Shown here: positions 35,223-48,233 of the stretch, in pieces
Layout: every line of letters begins with the position of its first letter
How positions within the stretch are numbered: the first letter of the stretch is position 1
NCBI GenBank assembly: GCA_013339895.1
Contig: JABACO010000041.1
Coordinates: 186,001 to 250,000 of the forward strand
From: Ephydatia muelleri
Taxonomy: Eukaryota; Porifera; Demospongiae; Spongillida; Spongillidae
DNA length: 64,000 nt
Reading direction: 5' to 3'
Translations under genes and position numbers: made by a program
The notes under the pieces: model-generated
Seen by the model: the letters and a program-made list of their open reading frames with translations, nothing else
The model's database searches: none
Told to the model about the DNA's origin: nothing

Positions 35223-38013
35223 CATCAGCAAATCTTCTAGCCTTTCCTGAGTCGTTGTGGATCGAAGTCGCGTCTTGATGCGTTTTAAAGCAGAAAAGGA
35301 ACGCTCTGCGGAACACGTACTAATCGGAATTGCGACTGCAATTGAATAGATTTTGCAAACCTCTGGAAATGCATCGTAGAGATGATAGGCAGGATTGCAC
35401 AGAAGGTTTAGAGCATCCAAAAAGGATCAATTTGCAAGAACCTGATCAGCAGGATCGGTTTGTTGATCTACACCAGTAGTACCATCATCATTTGTTTCAT
35501 CACTTAGCAAATCAGTCAATGTGATGTCTTCAACATCCATTCTGTGGGAGGTGCTAGAGGGTGTATGAAATCGATCGTACACTGCAGCAAAACTTAACAG
35601 CTCTTGAAGGCATTGGTTTGAATTCAACTGAAATTTATCACAGAACTCTGCAACATTGCAGTGAAGATCTTGAGCAGATTTTCCACTCTTCACGAGATCG
35701 GTAAAATTGCCAGGCGCAAAAAGGGCTAATGTTTCAAATAGTGACCTATTCTTATCAAATCGTCTCCTCATTGATGCAATAATAGTGTCAAGAGCAACGA
35801 AGAATGTCTTACGCTGCCATGACTCTTCGGATGTTTCAAGTACCTCACCATCTTCCGTGTTGCGGCACATTCGACGACTTACCCTTGTTGTTTTCCACTG
35901 GATGCTGCTAGAATCTTGAACACTTCGTTCCATTATGTCGATTATATCCTGTGGTGCACTTCTCATTCTCTCTAGAGATGCAATGACGCTATCTATCATG
36001 GCAAGTGCTTTCGCATAGTCCATGTTCACACTTTGGAGGTACCTACTAAGAGGTCCCGTTTTTGCAAATATCTCCTGAAACAAGAAAGCAGTAGCCAAAA
36101 ATTCTCTAGTTTGAATTGATGATAACAACCCTGCTGCTTGAGATCGATGTTTCAAATCGAACGACACCTCCGTCTGGATCTGATTCAATGTTAGCAGGAT
36201 ACATTCATAACGCTCGAGAAAAGTAGACAAGCACATTTCCCGTGCGCTCCATCGAACTGTATTTAGTCGCTTGAGAGAACGGATAGCACATCCCTGTGAC
36301 CTTTGAACCTCTTCAAACAAACCATGCACCTTTTGGGATCGGGTAAACAAGACATAGAGGGTTTCTAAATTCCCAAACAGGGTCACAACATCCACAGATG
36401 TGGCTGCTGCATCTGATATCACCAAATTCAGGCAGTGAGCATAGCAGTGCACATACAAGATGTTGGGATTTATGCGTGTTTGAATAAGGGATTGAAGACC
36501 ATTGTAGCATCCACTCATGTTGGATGCCCCATCATATGCTTGAGCTATTAGCTTGTCAAAGGACACATCTCTCAACTTCAGCACTGACATAATGACTCCA
36601 TACAAGTCTTCTGCTGTAGTTCCTGGAGCTCGCTGGCAAGCCAGAAGGTGTTCTGATACATGACCATTCAAATGAACTATTCGAACACAGATACTCACCT
36701 GCTCATGATGGCTAATGTCTGGCGTTGTGTCTGCCATAAGTGACCAAGCTCTGCAATTATGAATTGCTTTAACAATTGTGCAAGTAATGTGTTCGTTAAT
36801 GATGGATATGAGTTTATTCTGAGACTTGTAGCTCATAAAGGTCAGTACAGAGCCACGCCCTTTCTGTCCTGATGAACCTTCACTTGCAGACTGATGACGC
36901 TCAATTATCTTTTCTAAATGCTCCTGTAGTGGTGGGTCGTAAGTGGAAAGTAACTTTAGAGTTTCAAGAAAGTTCCCTGTATTTGTCATGCTGTCTGTCA
37001 TCATCTCCCTATGTCCTCTTATTGGAAGACCTTGGCGACCAAGTAACATCAGAACCTTAACAATACGTTCTAACACTGTCCTGTTCTTAGCAACGATTGC
37101 TCGTTTGCGAGCATTTTCAACACTATCCGCCCTTGCAAAAGCTTGTTGCACTGTGTCATCTTGCAAAAAAAGTGCCTGTGATACAATAGCATTCCTGTGG
37201 GCACAAGACGACTCATGCTTTAAGACTGCACTGTATTGCTTCTTCCAGTTGCAAAATCCATTAGTGGTGAATGCATTCCCCTGGTTGGCTCTCCAATGTT
37301 CACCTCTCAAAGTGGCAACACTAAACAAGAGACAGGGTAGGCAGTACAAAGCACCTTTACTGACAGAGTATGATATCCACTGCCGCCTTACACCATCAGA
37401 ATGAACAAATACTTGTTCAGAACAGTGCCGCTGCATACTCTTCTGAGAGTGGTTTAGCACGTGTTTTTGATGGCTGACAAGGACCAAGTTTAATTATATC
37501 ATGTTTTTCACTAACACTTACTCTGCACCCAACCAACGCTACAGGATCCAATACTCCTGTCCTGCTGTCAAAATGGAGTCCAAACTTTGCTGCTACTGCC
37601 TGAGTTGAGACAGCTTCGCTCACTGCTGTTGCCGATGTCACAGTAGAAACTTCCACAGATACAGGTTCATTCCTTCCAACTTCACTTGGTGCTTTTTCCA
37701 CAGTGCTGCCCTCACTCACCATTGATGCGACTGGATCAAGAACATCTTCAATAGCATTGGATGAACTACATGCAGCATCGTCTCCGGGAACTTCAATATT
37801 CTCACGTGGGGACATTGGGGACTGCATCAGCACCGGCGTGACTTCCAGGACATCATCAGTCATCACAAGGCCGCTATCACTAGAGACAGTCGATGCACTC
37901 TGGGTTGTCAAAAAATTCGTCATGAATGCACCTAGCTTACTCTCTTCGTCAGCCCTAGCCTTTTTAAGCTTTCTGTTACATGACCCTGATTTTTTTCGTT
38001 TTCCACCTGACAT
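35211..38013 (-). pseudogene. hAT transposase, ZMYM1/DUF4371-like
   Basis: Minus strand. The N-terminal part (38013-37417) is a basic, Ser-rich leader ending DIIKLGPCQPS. The core in another frame (37487-35427) has a TTF/BED-like zinc segment (WISYSVSKGALYCLPCLLFS), the DUF4371-type catalytic region (LMADTTPDISHHEQVSICVR, AQAYDGASNMSG, HCYAHCLNLVISD) and helices typical of ZMYM1-like hAT proteins. A TGA at 35427-35429 separates the hAT dimerisation motif STCSAERSFSALKRIKTRLR (35420-35211). One frameshift near 37480 and one stop therefore inactivate it; the predicted catalytic Asp residues remain. Confidence 0.9.
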
Positions 38014-38424
38014 TATAGTTGCGCAGATTCAATGTAGCAATAACAACTATATGCATGCATATACACGTATACATTGTGTGTAACAAAGCATAATCGTGCC
38101 TGTTAACAAAAGAATGCCCGCGCCAGCCGGCCCGCCAGAGCCAAGAGCGCCCGAGAGTACTGGCGCCCGAGAAATAAATTTATTAAAAGTGGGAGATTCC
38201 GGATCCATAACCAGGGAAGGGGTAGGGTACGGATCAAGTATTCTAGTTCCCAGACTTACGTACGTAAGCATTACACATGCTGATGTCATCGAGAGTAAAA
38301 AATTTTTTTTAACAATTTAGGGATATTGGCGCCCTGTCTCAGTTTTGGCGCCCTCCTTTTAGTGTCCGCTGGGGGGGGCATTTGCCCCCCCTGCACCCCT
38401 GGCCAGACCGCCACTGCTAGAACC

Positions 38425-39293
38425 ATCATCACTTTGAGAACTAATATCTCCTTTAGAACCCTCATCTCCTTTACAACCGTCTCCTTTAGAACCATCCTCT
38501 CTAGAACCATCATCACTTTGAAAACCATCATCTCCTTTAGAACCATCATCTCCTTCACAACCATGGCCTTCTAGACAACCATCGTCCCCTTCTTCTCCTG
38601 TAGAACCATCATCTATTTTTGAACCATCACACCTGCCAAAACAATCCATATTGAGAGAAACACCAAAGTCATCATCTTCTACAGGACCATCAGCATTTGA
38701 TCTGTTCTCATCCTTATCAAAATGGCATTGTGACGAGGTAAGGTATGGTTTAAGGTGAACACCGTTTACACTCTTAGTAACCTTTTTGGGGCTTTCAACT
38801 GATGCGAGAGCTTCCCAAGACTCTTTGTTATGACAAATGGTCCCACATACCTGCAATCGATCTTTCCACCTTTTCTCTTCTTTCTTGTAAAATCCTTCTT
38901 TAGAACTTTCGTTCCTATTTGAAAGGCTTTAGGGTTTGCATGTCTCCTATCATAATTTTGCTTTTGCTTGATTTGCGCTTTCTCAATATTCTCCTTCACT
39001 TGTTTTACAACACTGCATCTTTGCTTGGTTATGTCTTCAATGTCCAATACATTATCTTGGAAAAACAGACCATGATTAACAACTGCTTCTCCCTGCTCAA
39101 TCTTTAGGTCGATGGGAAGAGCAGCTTTTCTTCCAAACATGATTTTGAAAGGAGTATACAGTGCAGATTCATGGCACGAAGTGTTGTAAGACAACCATCT
39201 CAAGACCATGTCCTAATTGTCTTTCTTTGAAGCACAAAATTTTACGACCATTGTTTGCAGAGTCTGATTGAACCGCTCTACCAAGCCATTGGT
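38425..39293 (-). pseudogene. Ginger1-B integrase C-terminus, exon 5
   Basis: Starts with TNGLVERFNQTLQ, supplying the catalytic Glu. The C-terminal integrase domain follows: YNTSCHESALYTPFKIMFGR, QKQNYDRRHANPKAFQIG and KGGKIDCRYVGPFVI. A TAG at about 39213 replaces a Trp codon, and a frameshift near 38820 moves into a Gly/Asp/Ser repeat region (DDGSKGDDGFQSDDGS) that is cut by the hAT insertion at 38416. Confidence 0.83.
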
Positions 39294-39374
39294 CTATAAG
39301 GGGACATGATTGTGGTTTATAAATCATATGCTCAATGCAACATGTTCACATGGCCAGAAATGGAGGACATGAGT

Positions 39375-40884
39375 GAATATGTCAAGTTGTGATAGAGATT
39401 TGAGAATTCTGATTTCACCAATAAATTTGTCACCTTTTTAAATGATTTATCATGTTGCAAGACAAGAAATTATTAATTCAAATCAATTAACTAAAATTAT
39501 TTTTTTCAAATTGAATTCCAAACACGTTCAGTATTCGCTAAAAATCAGTCTGATTATAATATACGTGTATCATGAAAAGAACATTAAGCATCCATGAACT
39601 AAATTCAAGACAAATTCATTACAACCGAGCATAATTAATTTTATTCATAAACGTATGTCATTATGTAATACCTTGCGTCATTTGATGTGTCGTCTGCTCA
39701 CGAGACTTCTGCTCTCAAATAGTACGATACCAGAGATAATATATCTCTGACGATACATTGTCTCATTTCGTGCATTTCTCACGCGACACAATAGTGGAAC
39801 TAATCATGATACTCAGTAACCGATTGAGTATTTTAACACGAGGTGTCGCTACATCAGGCGGGAATGATGGTGTTCTACAGTTTCGTTCGAGTACGTTTTA
39901 AGCCAAAGCGTTCGAAGCTATCAAACAGCACATGGAGAAATTTCTGTTGTATACATGTAGCTCACGATTATTTCCCCATCTGTATCGTTTTTAATGAGAG
40001 GTGCAATTTGGTCATATCAGCAAAAATCCATGGTGGGTCTTAATAATCGTGGGATTCGGGGATAAAAACACGAAGTTAAAGCAAGATCCCACAATATGCA
40101 TTTTACCATACAGCAAACTTGATGTGTAGTATATGATGCGCAGAAAATAGGAAGTCCATAGCAGTTGTGTAACATGTGTGATTGATTACAAGGAGATGTA
40201 CATTAAAATATACAAAACAAATTTAGGAAAGCGTCATATCATGCACACATATGAACAGCTACATGTAAAACCCTGAAATAACTGGTTGCTATACATCAGG
40301 TTCACAAAAGTACAGTGGAAAAGCCCGCTACATGTACATGATTATCTGTTGGAATGCACCATTTTATCACATTCATAGGTCAGTGGATGTTTGAAGGCAA
40401 ACATTATGAACGCCTGCAGGCAACATCATGCAGAGCTCATTCAAAACATCTATAGTACAGGAGTAACAAGAGAGACAATATATATAGGTCATAAGTGCAG
40501 ACACCTTATTCACAGCATGGTCTAGCCGCGGCCAGAGAATCAATTCCTGAACTGCTTTCACATTGATCAGCTGAATTAAGTCAGGATGAGGTGGATACAT
40601 GCATGTGGTACACGTAAAGCCCGCTACATGATTATCAGTTGGAACGCACTATTTTTTCACACCCATTAAAAGTTCATAGGCCCGTGTATGTTTGAAGGCA
40701 TGCAAGCATTATGAACTCCTGCAGGCAACATCATGCAGAGCTCATTCTAAACATTGCAACTCATTGTAAACAACATTGCAGTATATACATGTACATGTAT
40801 TCATGGTAACTACATTGGGCATGAGTCTGGATCATCACACAGCTACGTGCCTAGCACTGAACAACACAGTCAGTTCATTGCATA
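39375..40884. other. RTL-B 3' non-coding region
   Basis: No supportable gene. Contains the duplicated GAGCTC block (about 40340-40760) shared with RTL-A. Confidence 0.5.
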
Positions 40885-41203
40885 TCACTCCATACTATCT
40901 ATGGATACATGCAGTGTGCTTAGGTACTTTTGCATTGCAGTTAATAGTTTCTTCTTTCCTGCTCATATATAGGAACACGGAACTTCTAATCCTTGTCCTT
41001 GTTGTGGTCTCCCTCGCACCCTGCAGCTGATAGCGTCACCGTGATCGATGAATTTAACCTGAATTGCTGTTAATTCACGTGGTACATGACCAACAATTAC
41101 ACCTCCCTTCTTGATGCAGACGGCACGGCGATCGTGTAGGCTCCTTGCATACCTCTAGATATTCTCCGATCGTAGTGGTCCAAATAGCGCTGTAAACGTG
41201 ATG
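40885..41203 (-). pseudogene. HIRAN-like exon of RTL-B (frameshifted)
   Basis: Counterpart of 11110-11436. The upstream frame is open here (VIRGHHVYSAIWTTTIGEYL), unlike copy A. An 8-base deletion after EVCKEP shifts the frame before the LHDRRAVCIKKGG segment. Confidence 0.5.
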
Positions 41204-41249
41204 TCCTCGTATGACACTTTCCAAGTATAGTATTATGTAGTATGCAATA

Positions 41250-41991
41250 ATGTATAGGGTGCGTAACTACAAGCGCCCATGGAAGGGGGACGAGGGGATA
41301 GAATTTAGAGCCCTCGTCCTTCACACTTACGCGCGCAATGGCTTATTATCCAGTCGAGAGGATCGTAACGTCAAGAACAAAGGTAGACATAATCCTAGTA
41401 AAAACTCTATCATTAATCCTTACCAGGGTGCTCAAAAGGAATTCCTAGTCTTGTGGAAAGGATGGCCTATCCAGGATGCCTCCTGGGTTGCGCAGAAAGA
41501 TCTTACACCGTATCTTTTAAAGTATGGATTTCGTACTTCATTTTATGTAGTAAGAGAATCTTTTCTTTAGGACATTTCACGTCCCAAAACCTTCATCCCG
41601 CTTGGTACTAAGCTGTGTCAGCAGAATGATGAGGGACGTCCAGCTTTCACTGTCCACAGGAACAAGACGGAAAAGATTTATATCTTTTGAATTTAGAATT
41701 GATGTGTTCCATTTTCTTTTTGGACGCAAAGGTGTTACTAGCAGAGAGTCAAAAAGAGGTTACAAATCCTTTAATTTGGAAGACTTCAATCCTATCTTTT
41801 TTACACCTGGTTGGGACACAGTTTTTGATCATCTTGGGGACGGTTGTCGCATCCATTTTCCAGTGGAAATGAAAAGTGCAATAAGATGGTCCAAGAAACT
41901 TTTCAATAGAGAGGAAGATGGTACTTTAAAGTTAAAGAAGAGATACTTTGAGGAAAAAGTGTACATGCGTCTTGTGAAGTATATTGTGTGA
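41250..41991 (+). CDS. Chromo-like domain protein of RTL-B
   Basis: Exon 1 41250-41521, intron 41522-41570 (49 bases, GTATGG...TTTAG), exon 2 41571-41991, about 230 residues. It is almost identical to the RTL-A gene at protein level (only M/I and K/N substitutions seen in exon 1; exon 2 appears unchanged). Exon 1 contains EFLVLWKGWPIQDASWVAQ, a chromodomain-like end. Exon 2 has ESKRGYKSFNLEDFNPIFF and a Lys-rich C-terminus. It is convergent with the transposase and lies inside the element in both copies, so it belongs to the transposon. A role in choosing or tethering to target chromatin is inferred. Confidence 0.65.
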
Positions 41992-42539
41992 TGTATTATA
42001 CTCTTATCATTGCCTGAATCATAATGTCATTTCTTATAAATATGATATCAGTAGTCCAAAACACTGTGTTGATGTGTACACTGTACTAAAAAGACAGCTA
42101 TACTTAAAGACATTGCAATAAGTATACCAACCTCTGAAATTACTCATGTAGAGCAGTTATTTCACCTTTCTGTAAACATGTATACAGTGCTGCAGCTGCC
42201 TGACCCTGGACGTTGAGTGTTTTTATTTAGGAAGTAAATGCATACCTCCCAGGCTTAGATTGGGCATGGGGAAACATACAGTATGTTGAAAGGGAGCTTT
42301 GTCTAAGGTTATTAGGTTAAGCCTGCCTCCTGTCTGCAACTCTCCCCTCTATATACAACTTATCCCCAAACAAGATTATCCCTTTGTCTGGTTCCAGGTA
42401 TTGTACTACTGTTAATTCCTGGGAAAGCAACCATTCAGTCCTATTGACAACCTGATTTTGTTTACCCCCCATCACTTCACTTGTGCATTGATTGTACTTT
42501 TTAAACTTATTTTCCTGTCATACATCAATGGCTGCAAAG

Positions 42540-42976
42540 TTAGTATTTTAAAGTTTCTCGCATCTGAGATCGCGTTTCTTGCATTCCTCCTTCATGCCAA
42601 TATGCTGCAGCATGTTTGGTGTAGTGCCTCTTCTCTCTGGCATACTGTTGTAGTAACTCCAGCCTGTGCTCAGCCAACATGATTTCTGCAGGAGCATCCC
42701 AACGATTACTTGAAAAATAGTTTCGTTTGGAGTCATCGTTGTGCTTCTCAACACCTACATGAAGTTACTGATGTAGATGATGTTAAGAACTTAACAAACT
42801 TACCTTGGCAAGAGAATTGTTTTATGTTTCCATACTGTCGGATGGCATCAGGAACATGGTACACCATGACATGAAAGTAAGGAGTTACAAATTTCTTTTG
42901 GTGACCATCACTCTTTATCCGCAGAAAGAGTTGAATCCATCTTTTAGCCTGAATGTAAGCTGATTTGGTCACAAGA

Positions 42977-43026
<50 letters not shown>

Positions 43027-45269
43027 ATGTGTTGATGTGTACCTTCAAATGTAAGTCATCTGCAGCATTTGGTGGAGGTGTTTCACTAGACAACAGGTTG
43101 TATAAAACTTCAAAATCCTTTTAGGAATAAAAAAACATTATTGTTAGCCTATCGAGGGAAGTAGTTCACCTTCCATAGCTGAACTACATCATCCAGAAAA
43201 GCATTTGGTAAGGGGATATCTTTCATCTTGGAAGGAAGTAGCTAGCATATGGAAAGGCAGAATTGGAACACATAAATTATAGGGTGTGTTGTACCTTCAA
43301 AACCTTCTTTTTGGCTTCCCCAGTTAACGACGTCCATTCAACTTTTCCATCACTCGATTCACATTCCCAAATATTAAATGAGACTCCACAGCTCCTGATG
43401 TATGCCACAAGCTGCTGTGTATGTGGCTCTGACATTTTGATTAAGTTTCTTAACATGACATCAAAAATTCTCAGAAATAGGTGCAGCTCATCAATCATCA
43501 TGTGGTCCACTGGAATGGCAGTCAGTGGACGATTAACTGACCCTTGGTGTACAGCAGCAGTTCTGCCATGAGAGGCAAAGGCACGTCTGTGCAGAAATTT
43601 AAGAACTGACATATGCTACTTAAGTCAGCTAGGATCATGCATTTTTACCTGAGGGTAACTAGTGTTCTGGCCATAGTTGTGCTGTAATACGATTCAGGCT
43701 TTGACACATCCCACCTATATAGTGACATCGGTTGACACCATGTTTAGCCAAATGTATTGGTAACTTACCTGCAATCACGGTGCACTGTACATTTTGGACA
43801 TGCATAAATGGAGTTAGCTGCATTAAGGCCCAGCATTGTGAGCATGAACTGTAACACATACGAAACATAAATGTGCATGCCTGTAATACCATTACATCAC
43901 AAACCTTCATGTCAGAAGAAAAAAAAAGTTCAATATTGTAGCTCACGCCATTGACAGCAACAAATCCTAGCTGCTGAAGACCATCAATTTCTTGAAAAGT
44001 TGCAGCGAAAGCTGTGGAAATGGTGTCATAATCTTCAGCCCCTTTTACAACTGCGATGGTATGGTTGCCTAGATAAAACAGTCACTGAGTCTCAGGCTGA
44101 GTCACAGGCACGTTAAGATTTTTACCTATTCCAGACAGATAGCGACCAACTGGCATCAGAATGGCGTACGAAAGCAAAACAAAGCTTGACGTCCGTGAAA
44201 ACTTTGCTCCGTCACCAGATATCCTAACTTTAATTTTCTGGTTAGGTTGAAAACTTGTAGCATCTTGAGCGATCTGTTGCATACAGGCAAGTATTAGAAT
44301 ACATGTACATAACACATTCATGCTTACCATGGTGGATAATTGTTCGCACAATGACCGTTCGAAAGAGCGATAGGCACCTTCATGTCCCGGGATGCGTGTT
44401 AGTTGCATCGTGTGGTTGAAATCCGTACGAGCTTTTTTAACTGCACGAGATCTCGGTAACTCGCTAAAAAGCATTGCAAGTTCGTGGTAGAAGGCATCAC
44501 TTACTCCATACCTATCTAAAATGTATAGAACTCGCAAATCCACAGTGTCCTCGTTCTCGGAGGCCGCATCATCTGAGAAAGGTATGTAGAACGTCTTGCC
44601 AGAAGTGGTGTGGACTTTCAGCGACTCTGCAACAAGCCCATAAGTAGACAAAAATTCCAACGCCTTGTTTGCATGTTCAGACACCTCTTGGATTTTTCTT
44701 CGTGCATGCCGGTTGCTGACTGCATCAATCTTACCTCCTGGGTTGTTCTGTGAGTCCTGGGCTTCACTCAACGCATCTTTTAGGTCCTGCACTTCTTCTT
44801 GCAAGCCTTCAATGAATGCATCCGCTTCTTCATTCATATAGGTAACTTCGTTTAGCTCGCTTTGTAAATCCGCAGCAGAAATCGTTTCACCATTCAGGAT
44901 AGTTATCGTGGTGGAACGAAGTAGCGCATTCTTTCTATTCACGCCTCTTGCAGCTCTTACTTTTGAAACCACGCCAAGTGATTTACGGTAAAGTAAATCC
45001 TCTAAGCGCGCTGCTTCTGGATTCAGCGTAATTGCTTCGTCCACGATGTACTCGTTTGCTAGTGCTACGAAGCTTGTATTCTTCTCTCGATTATTTGCCC
45101 AGTCACCCAATACACGATTGGGTATGGACAGACAGCAGACACCATCAGGGTCGACGGATCCTTCAATTGCTACCACCAATGTTTCCAAAGGTGGAAGCAC
45201 ATCATTCAATGGTATATACCGTCTTTTGCTGGCGGCAACTGGTCCTTCTCCGTGATTCGTTGATTCCAT
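42540..45269 (-). CDS. RTL-B transposase (RAG1/Transib-like DDE)
   Basis: About 730 residues in ten exons: 45269-44328, 44273-44126, 44068-43905, 43848-43769, 43714-43649, 43586-43295, two short exons between about 43240 and 43040, about 42957-42804, and 42754-42540. All junctions are GT-AG, and phases agree where checked. The N-terminus has a coiled coil (about residues 135-175). Predicted catalytic residues are D in ISGDGAK (about 335), D in FFSSDMK (about 416) and E in QGVEKHNDD (about 663). A CPKC pair with nearby His/Cys lies about 18 residues after the second D. RAG1 has the same order, with a comparable second-D-to-E distance (D708 to E962) and a CxxC at the same place. Start chosen: ATG 45269. 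An RNase-H-fold transposase is likely; assignment to the RAG1/Transib superfamily is from motif layout and needs a structural comparison. Confidence 0.72.
42979..43025 (+). repeat. (GT)n microsatellite in RTL-B intron
   Basis: 47 bp. Same intron as the 206-bp CA tract of RTL-A. Confidence 0.95.
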
Positions 45270-46541
45270 TTTAAGAAGCAAAAAACTGAATAAGCACTAT
45301 CTGAACCTGCGGCAGCAGGTTCAATATAGGATTGATTGATGATTGATGAATATCATTAAAAAAAACTTCACTCGCGTCTGGAGGGACAACGAAGAAACGG
45401 ATCGCGTATAATGTATCAATTCCGCAACGGCAGTGTATGCGTATATATTATCGTTAAATCAATGCTGCATTGTCACACCACCACCACCACCACCACGACC
45501 ATGCAGAGTTAGGACGCTATCCAGATATCATTTGTAAAAAAATAACTGGTTTGCGGGTTAATTTCATGAGACGTGTTTGCGTGGCATACTGGTCTGCGTA
45601 CGCGAATACCTGCATATGTGTCCGCATACAGCTATGTACGTATGCAGGTATGGCATAGCTCTGTATACCCATGGGCGTACGCAGCCTTCAGGAAGAGGGT
45701 CGAATTTGGTTCACATGCATCATACGACAAGGGCGGACACAGGAGAGGGGTTTGCAGGTCAGACCCGCGATACGAAAAGCGGAGGTGGGGGGGGGGGGGG
45801 GGGGGGAGGGGGGGCTGTACGCTTCAGACCCTTTATCCACCCCTGTACGGTATACTTACTCAATGGTGAAGGTGACCTCGCTTTGGGGAGGGGAACCGTC
45901 AACCCCCCCACCCCCCTCTGCGTAGAATACGGCACGTTGTCACGCAGTGGTACGTCCTGCTATTTTTGATAATGTGTGCGTACGGCCTTGCAGTTTACAA
46001 TGTTAAATAAGTCCAAAGCCAGGCAGCTCTAGCTCTATGGCAGCTACTCATAATACATTGTACATTGAAAACGTGACGTATTATTCATGAATAATTCATC
46101 ATATATTGCCCCAGATTTTGAAGTAGGGTACACTAAAGTGACATTCTAATCTTGTGTGTAGGTCTCAAAAATATACGACTTGATCTGAAGGTTATCTCAA
46201 TAGTTCAGCCTTCATATTCCATCCGGTAGACTTGAAGTTTCTGTCAAAGTAATTGGAAATAAATAGAACAAGCAAAACAATGGCATGTTCCATGTACAAA
46301 GTCTGTAATAAACACAAAACTGCGTTTCTAATTTGTACTGAACACATTTTAACGGAGATCAGAATGGGAAAAAGACAGTCTATTATTATTACTACCATAA
46401 TCTGCCTGGTAGACTTAAGATTTAGCTTCCGTACAAGAACCGTGCCTGTTAGTAGACATTTCCCCATTCACTTCCCGTTCAATAAATTTTATACGCGTGA
46501 CGCGGGTATTCAATTATTCATGTCCGGGATTGCTGGACATG
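45270..46541. other. RTL-B 5' non-coding region
   Basis: Upstream of the transposase. Holds a G-run (45786-45820), the shared block 45299-45407 and the terminal repeat. Confidence 0.5.
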
Positions 46542-48233
46542 ATGAACTGCAAATTGTATGCATACTTATGTGTACAGTGTGTCCTGCAATAAAAAAAACT
46601 TGGTTATAAGTTTAGATCATAAGTAAGATATACCTGCTTATTCAATTTGTTACACCTTACTTAACATGGTCAGCATTTTCCCTTATTAGACAGATAGTTA
46701 ATAATCAAAACTCACTCATGTTATTATACTTTTTATTTTCTCCCAATTTTCCTTGATTGTGGGACACCGTGTATATACGCCAAATCACACATAAGTTTCC
46801 TCCGAGAAAATCAAGCACCCATTCAAATCACTAAACGTACATCTACATCAAAGCCTTTTGAGGTATTGGTTACACATGTCTATGAAAACTTGAACTTTCT
46901 ATGATTAAAAATAAAAATATTGCTCCTTCAATTACATGTACATTGTAACATGAATCAATTAAAGACAATGCCTAGTACAATAAGCTGCAACAGCTAATTT
47001 TTTGGTGTACAGAAAGCTAGCCTATGTATGAAGCAATGAATCATCAAACCTGAGGATGATATGCTGTTGTAAATCTCTGCTCAATCCTCAGTAGCTCCAT
47101 TAGGTGTTTGTTGAGGTCATTTTTGAATTCTGTTCCATTATCTGTTGTGATTACTTTAGGCAAGCCCATCCTCATAAAAATCTGTGTAATTGAATATGTG
47201 CATGTGTCACACAATGAATAAAACATGAACCTGAAAATGTTTAGTATCTACTACTGAGCACACGATATTTCACATAGAAACTGAACTGAGATAGTGATTG
47301 ACCTACATGCAAATACATATGTTCTAATTTCCCCATAAATCTTTTATCACACTTACTTCCATGCATGCGTTATACCCCACCACTGTTAATCCTACAGGTA
47401 CCATGCTCTCCAAACGTTCTCATATTAATGATTTATTTATTGCTATAATGTTTCCAGCACACCCTAACAACAGCTACTGAATGCATCTCATTCTTTGATA
47501 TCTTGAATAGTGCATGTGCAACTCCAACAGCATGTTTTGAAGGGAGAGGAACAGCTTCAACCCACTTCGCGAAAATAATCGCTAACTGTTAAGATGTACA
47601 GATTTCCTGATTTTGACTCCAAAATGGGTCCCACAAAATCAATTCCTATGTGATGCCATGGGGACTTGACCGGAACAGGATGGAGCTCCGGGAGCAGTGT
47701 GGACAAGCTTTCTATTTGCACGCTGACAGATGTCACATTTAGCAACCTACATGCAAGAGGAGCGTTATACATGTATATAAAAACAGTGAATATCTAACAC
47801 AATACTACATGCCTACCATGTTTGTCACGTCTTTTACCATTCCAGGCCATCTAAATCGCTCATTAATCCTTTTCAACGTACGCTTCACTCCCATATGCCC
47901 TGCTGTTGGATCATTATGACATCCATGAAGAATTCGTTGTTGTTCTTCTGTGTTTACAACATATCGTATCTCACTCTCCTAGAGCCGAATTAAAAACAAA
48001 AACCATGTCGATCAACAACGAAAGCAGCAATTTAAAGCACCTTGCCCTAGCCTCACCTTTCCTTTGTTCATCTTTTTGAAAAATAGTTCTCCGTTCTTTA
48101 AGACAAACTTTGCTGCTTTTCTTCTGATATATCGCTTTCGCCCTTCACTTGCGCCTGCAGGGTAACTTTTCCTCCTCAGGTATGCCTCTTCAACTAAGTT
48201 TTCCTTCACTTCATCCTCTTCACTACTCGACAT
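46542..48233 (-). pseudogene. Ginger1-B integrase, exons 1-4
   Basis: Exon 1 (MSSSEEDEVKENLVEEAYLR) is followed by the zinc-binding exon with HNDPTAGHMGVKRTLKRINE (47978-47817). Exon 3 (from 47746) holds CDICQRANRK and the first catalytic Asp in GIDFVGPI. Exon 4 (47181-47050) has the second in TTDNGTEF. An extra base near 47570 breaks exon 3 after TVSDYF, and its 3' splice donor is no longer GT. The region below 47050 is intron, ending at the RTL-B insertion. Confidence 0.83.

Larger units (their letters stand above)
32242..38416 (-). mobile_element. hAT DNA transposon inserted in Ginger1-B
   Basis: A 6.2-kb element with CAGTGGCGGTCTGG termini on both strands and a perfect 8-bp target duplication CTAGAACC (32234-32241, 38417-38424). 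It holds a degenerate hAT transposase on the minus strand (35211-38013) and, on the opposite strand, an ORF with a 45-bp tandem repeat. Long G/C runs sit near both ends (32293-32320 and 38371-38398), similar to the MITE at 30326. Confidence 0.95.
39349..46541 (-). mobile_element. RTL-B: RAG1/Transib-like DNA transposon, copy B (apparently intact)
   Basis: A 7.19-kb inverted copy of RTL-A inserted in intron 4 of Ginger1-B. The ends CATGGCCAGAAATGG (39349) and, on the minus strand, CATGTCCAGCAATCC (46541) match RTL-A. The flanking single bases are A and A (39348, 46542). Because RTL-A and RTL-B lie in unrelated hosts, they are separate insertions of one family, not a duplicated segment. All transposase exons are open here. 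Copies A and B differ mostly by small indels and microsatellite length, which suggests recent spread. Confidence 0.88.

Noticed and set aside
38096-38320. Open reading in the right end of the hAT
   Set aside because: Short, in subterminal non-coding sequence, with no domain.
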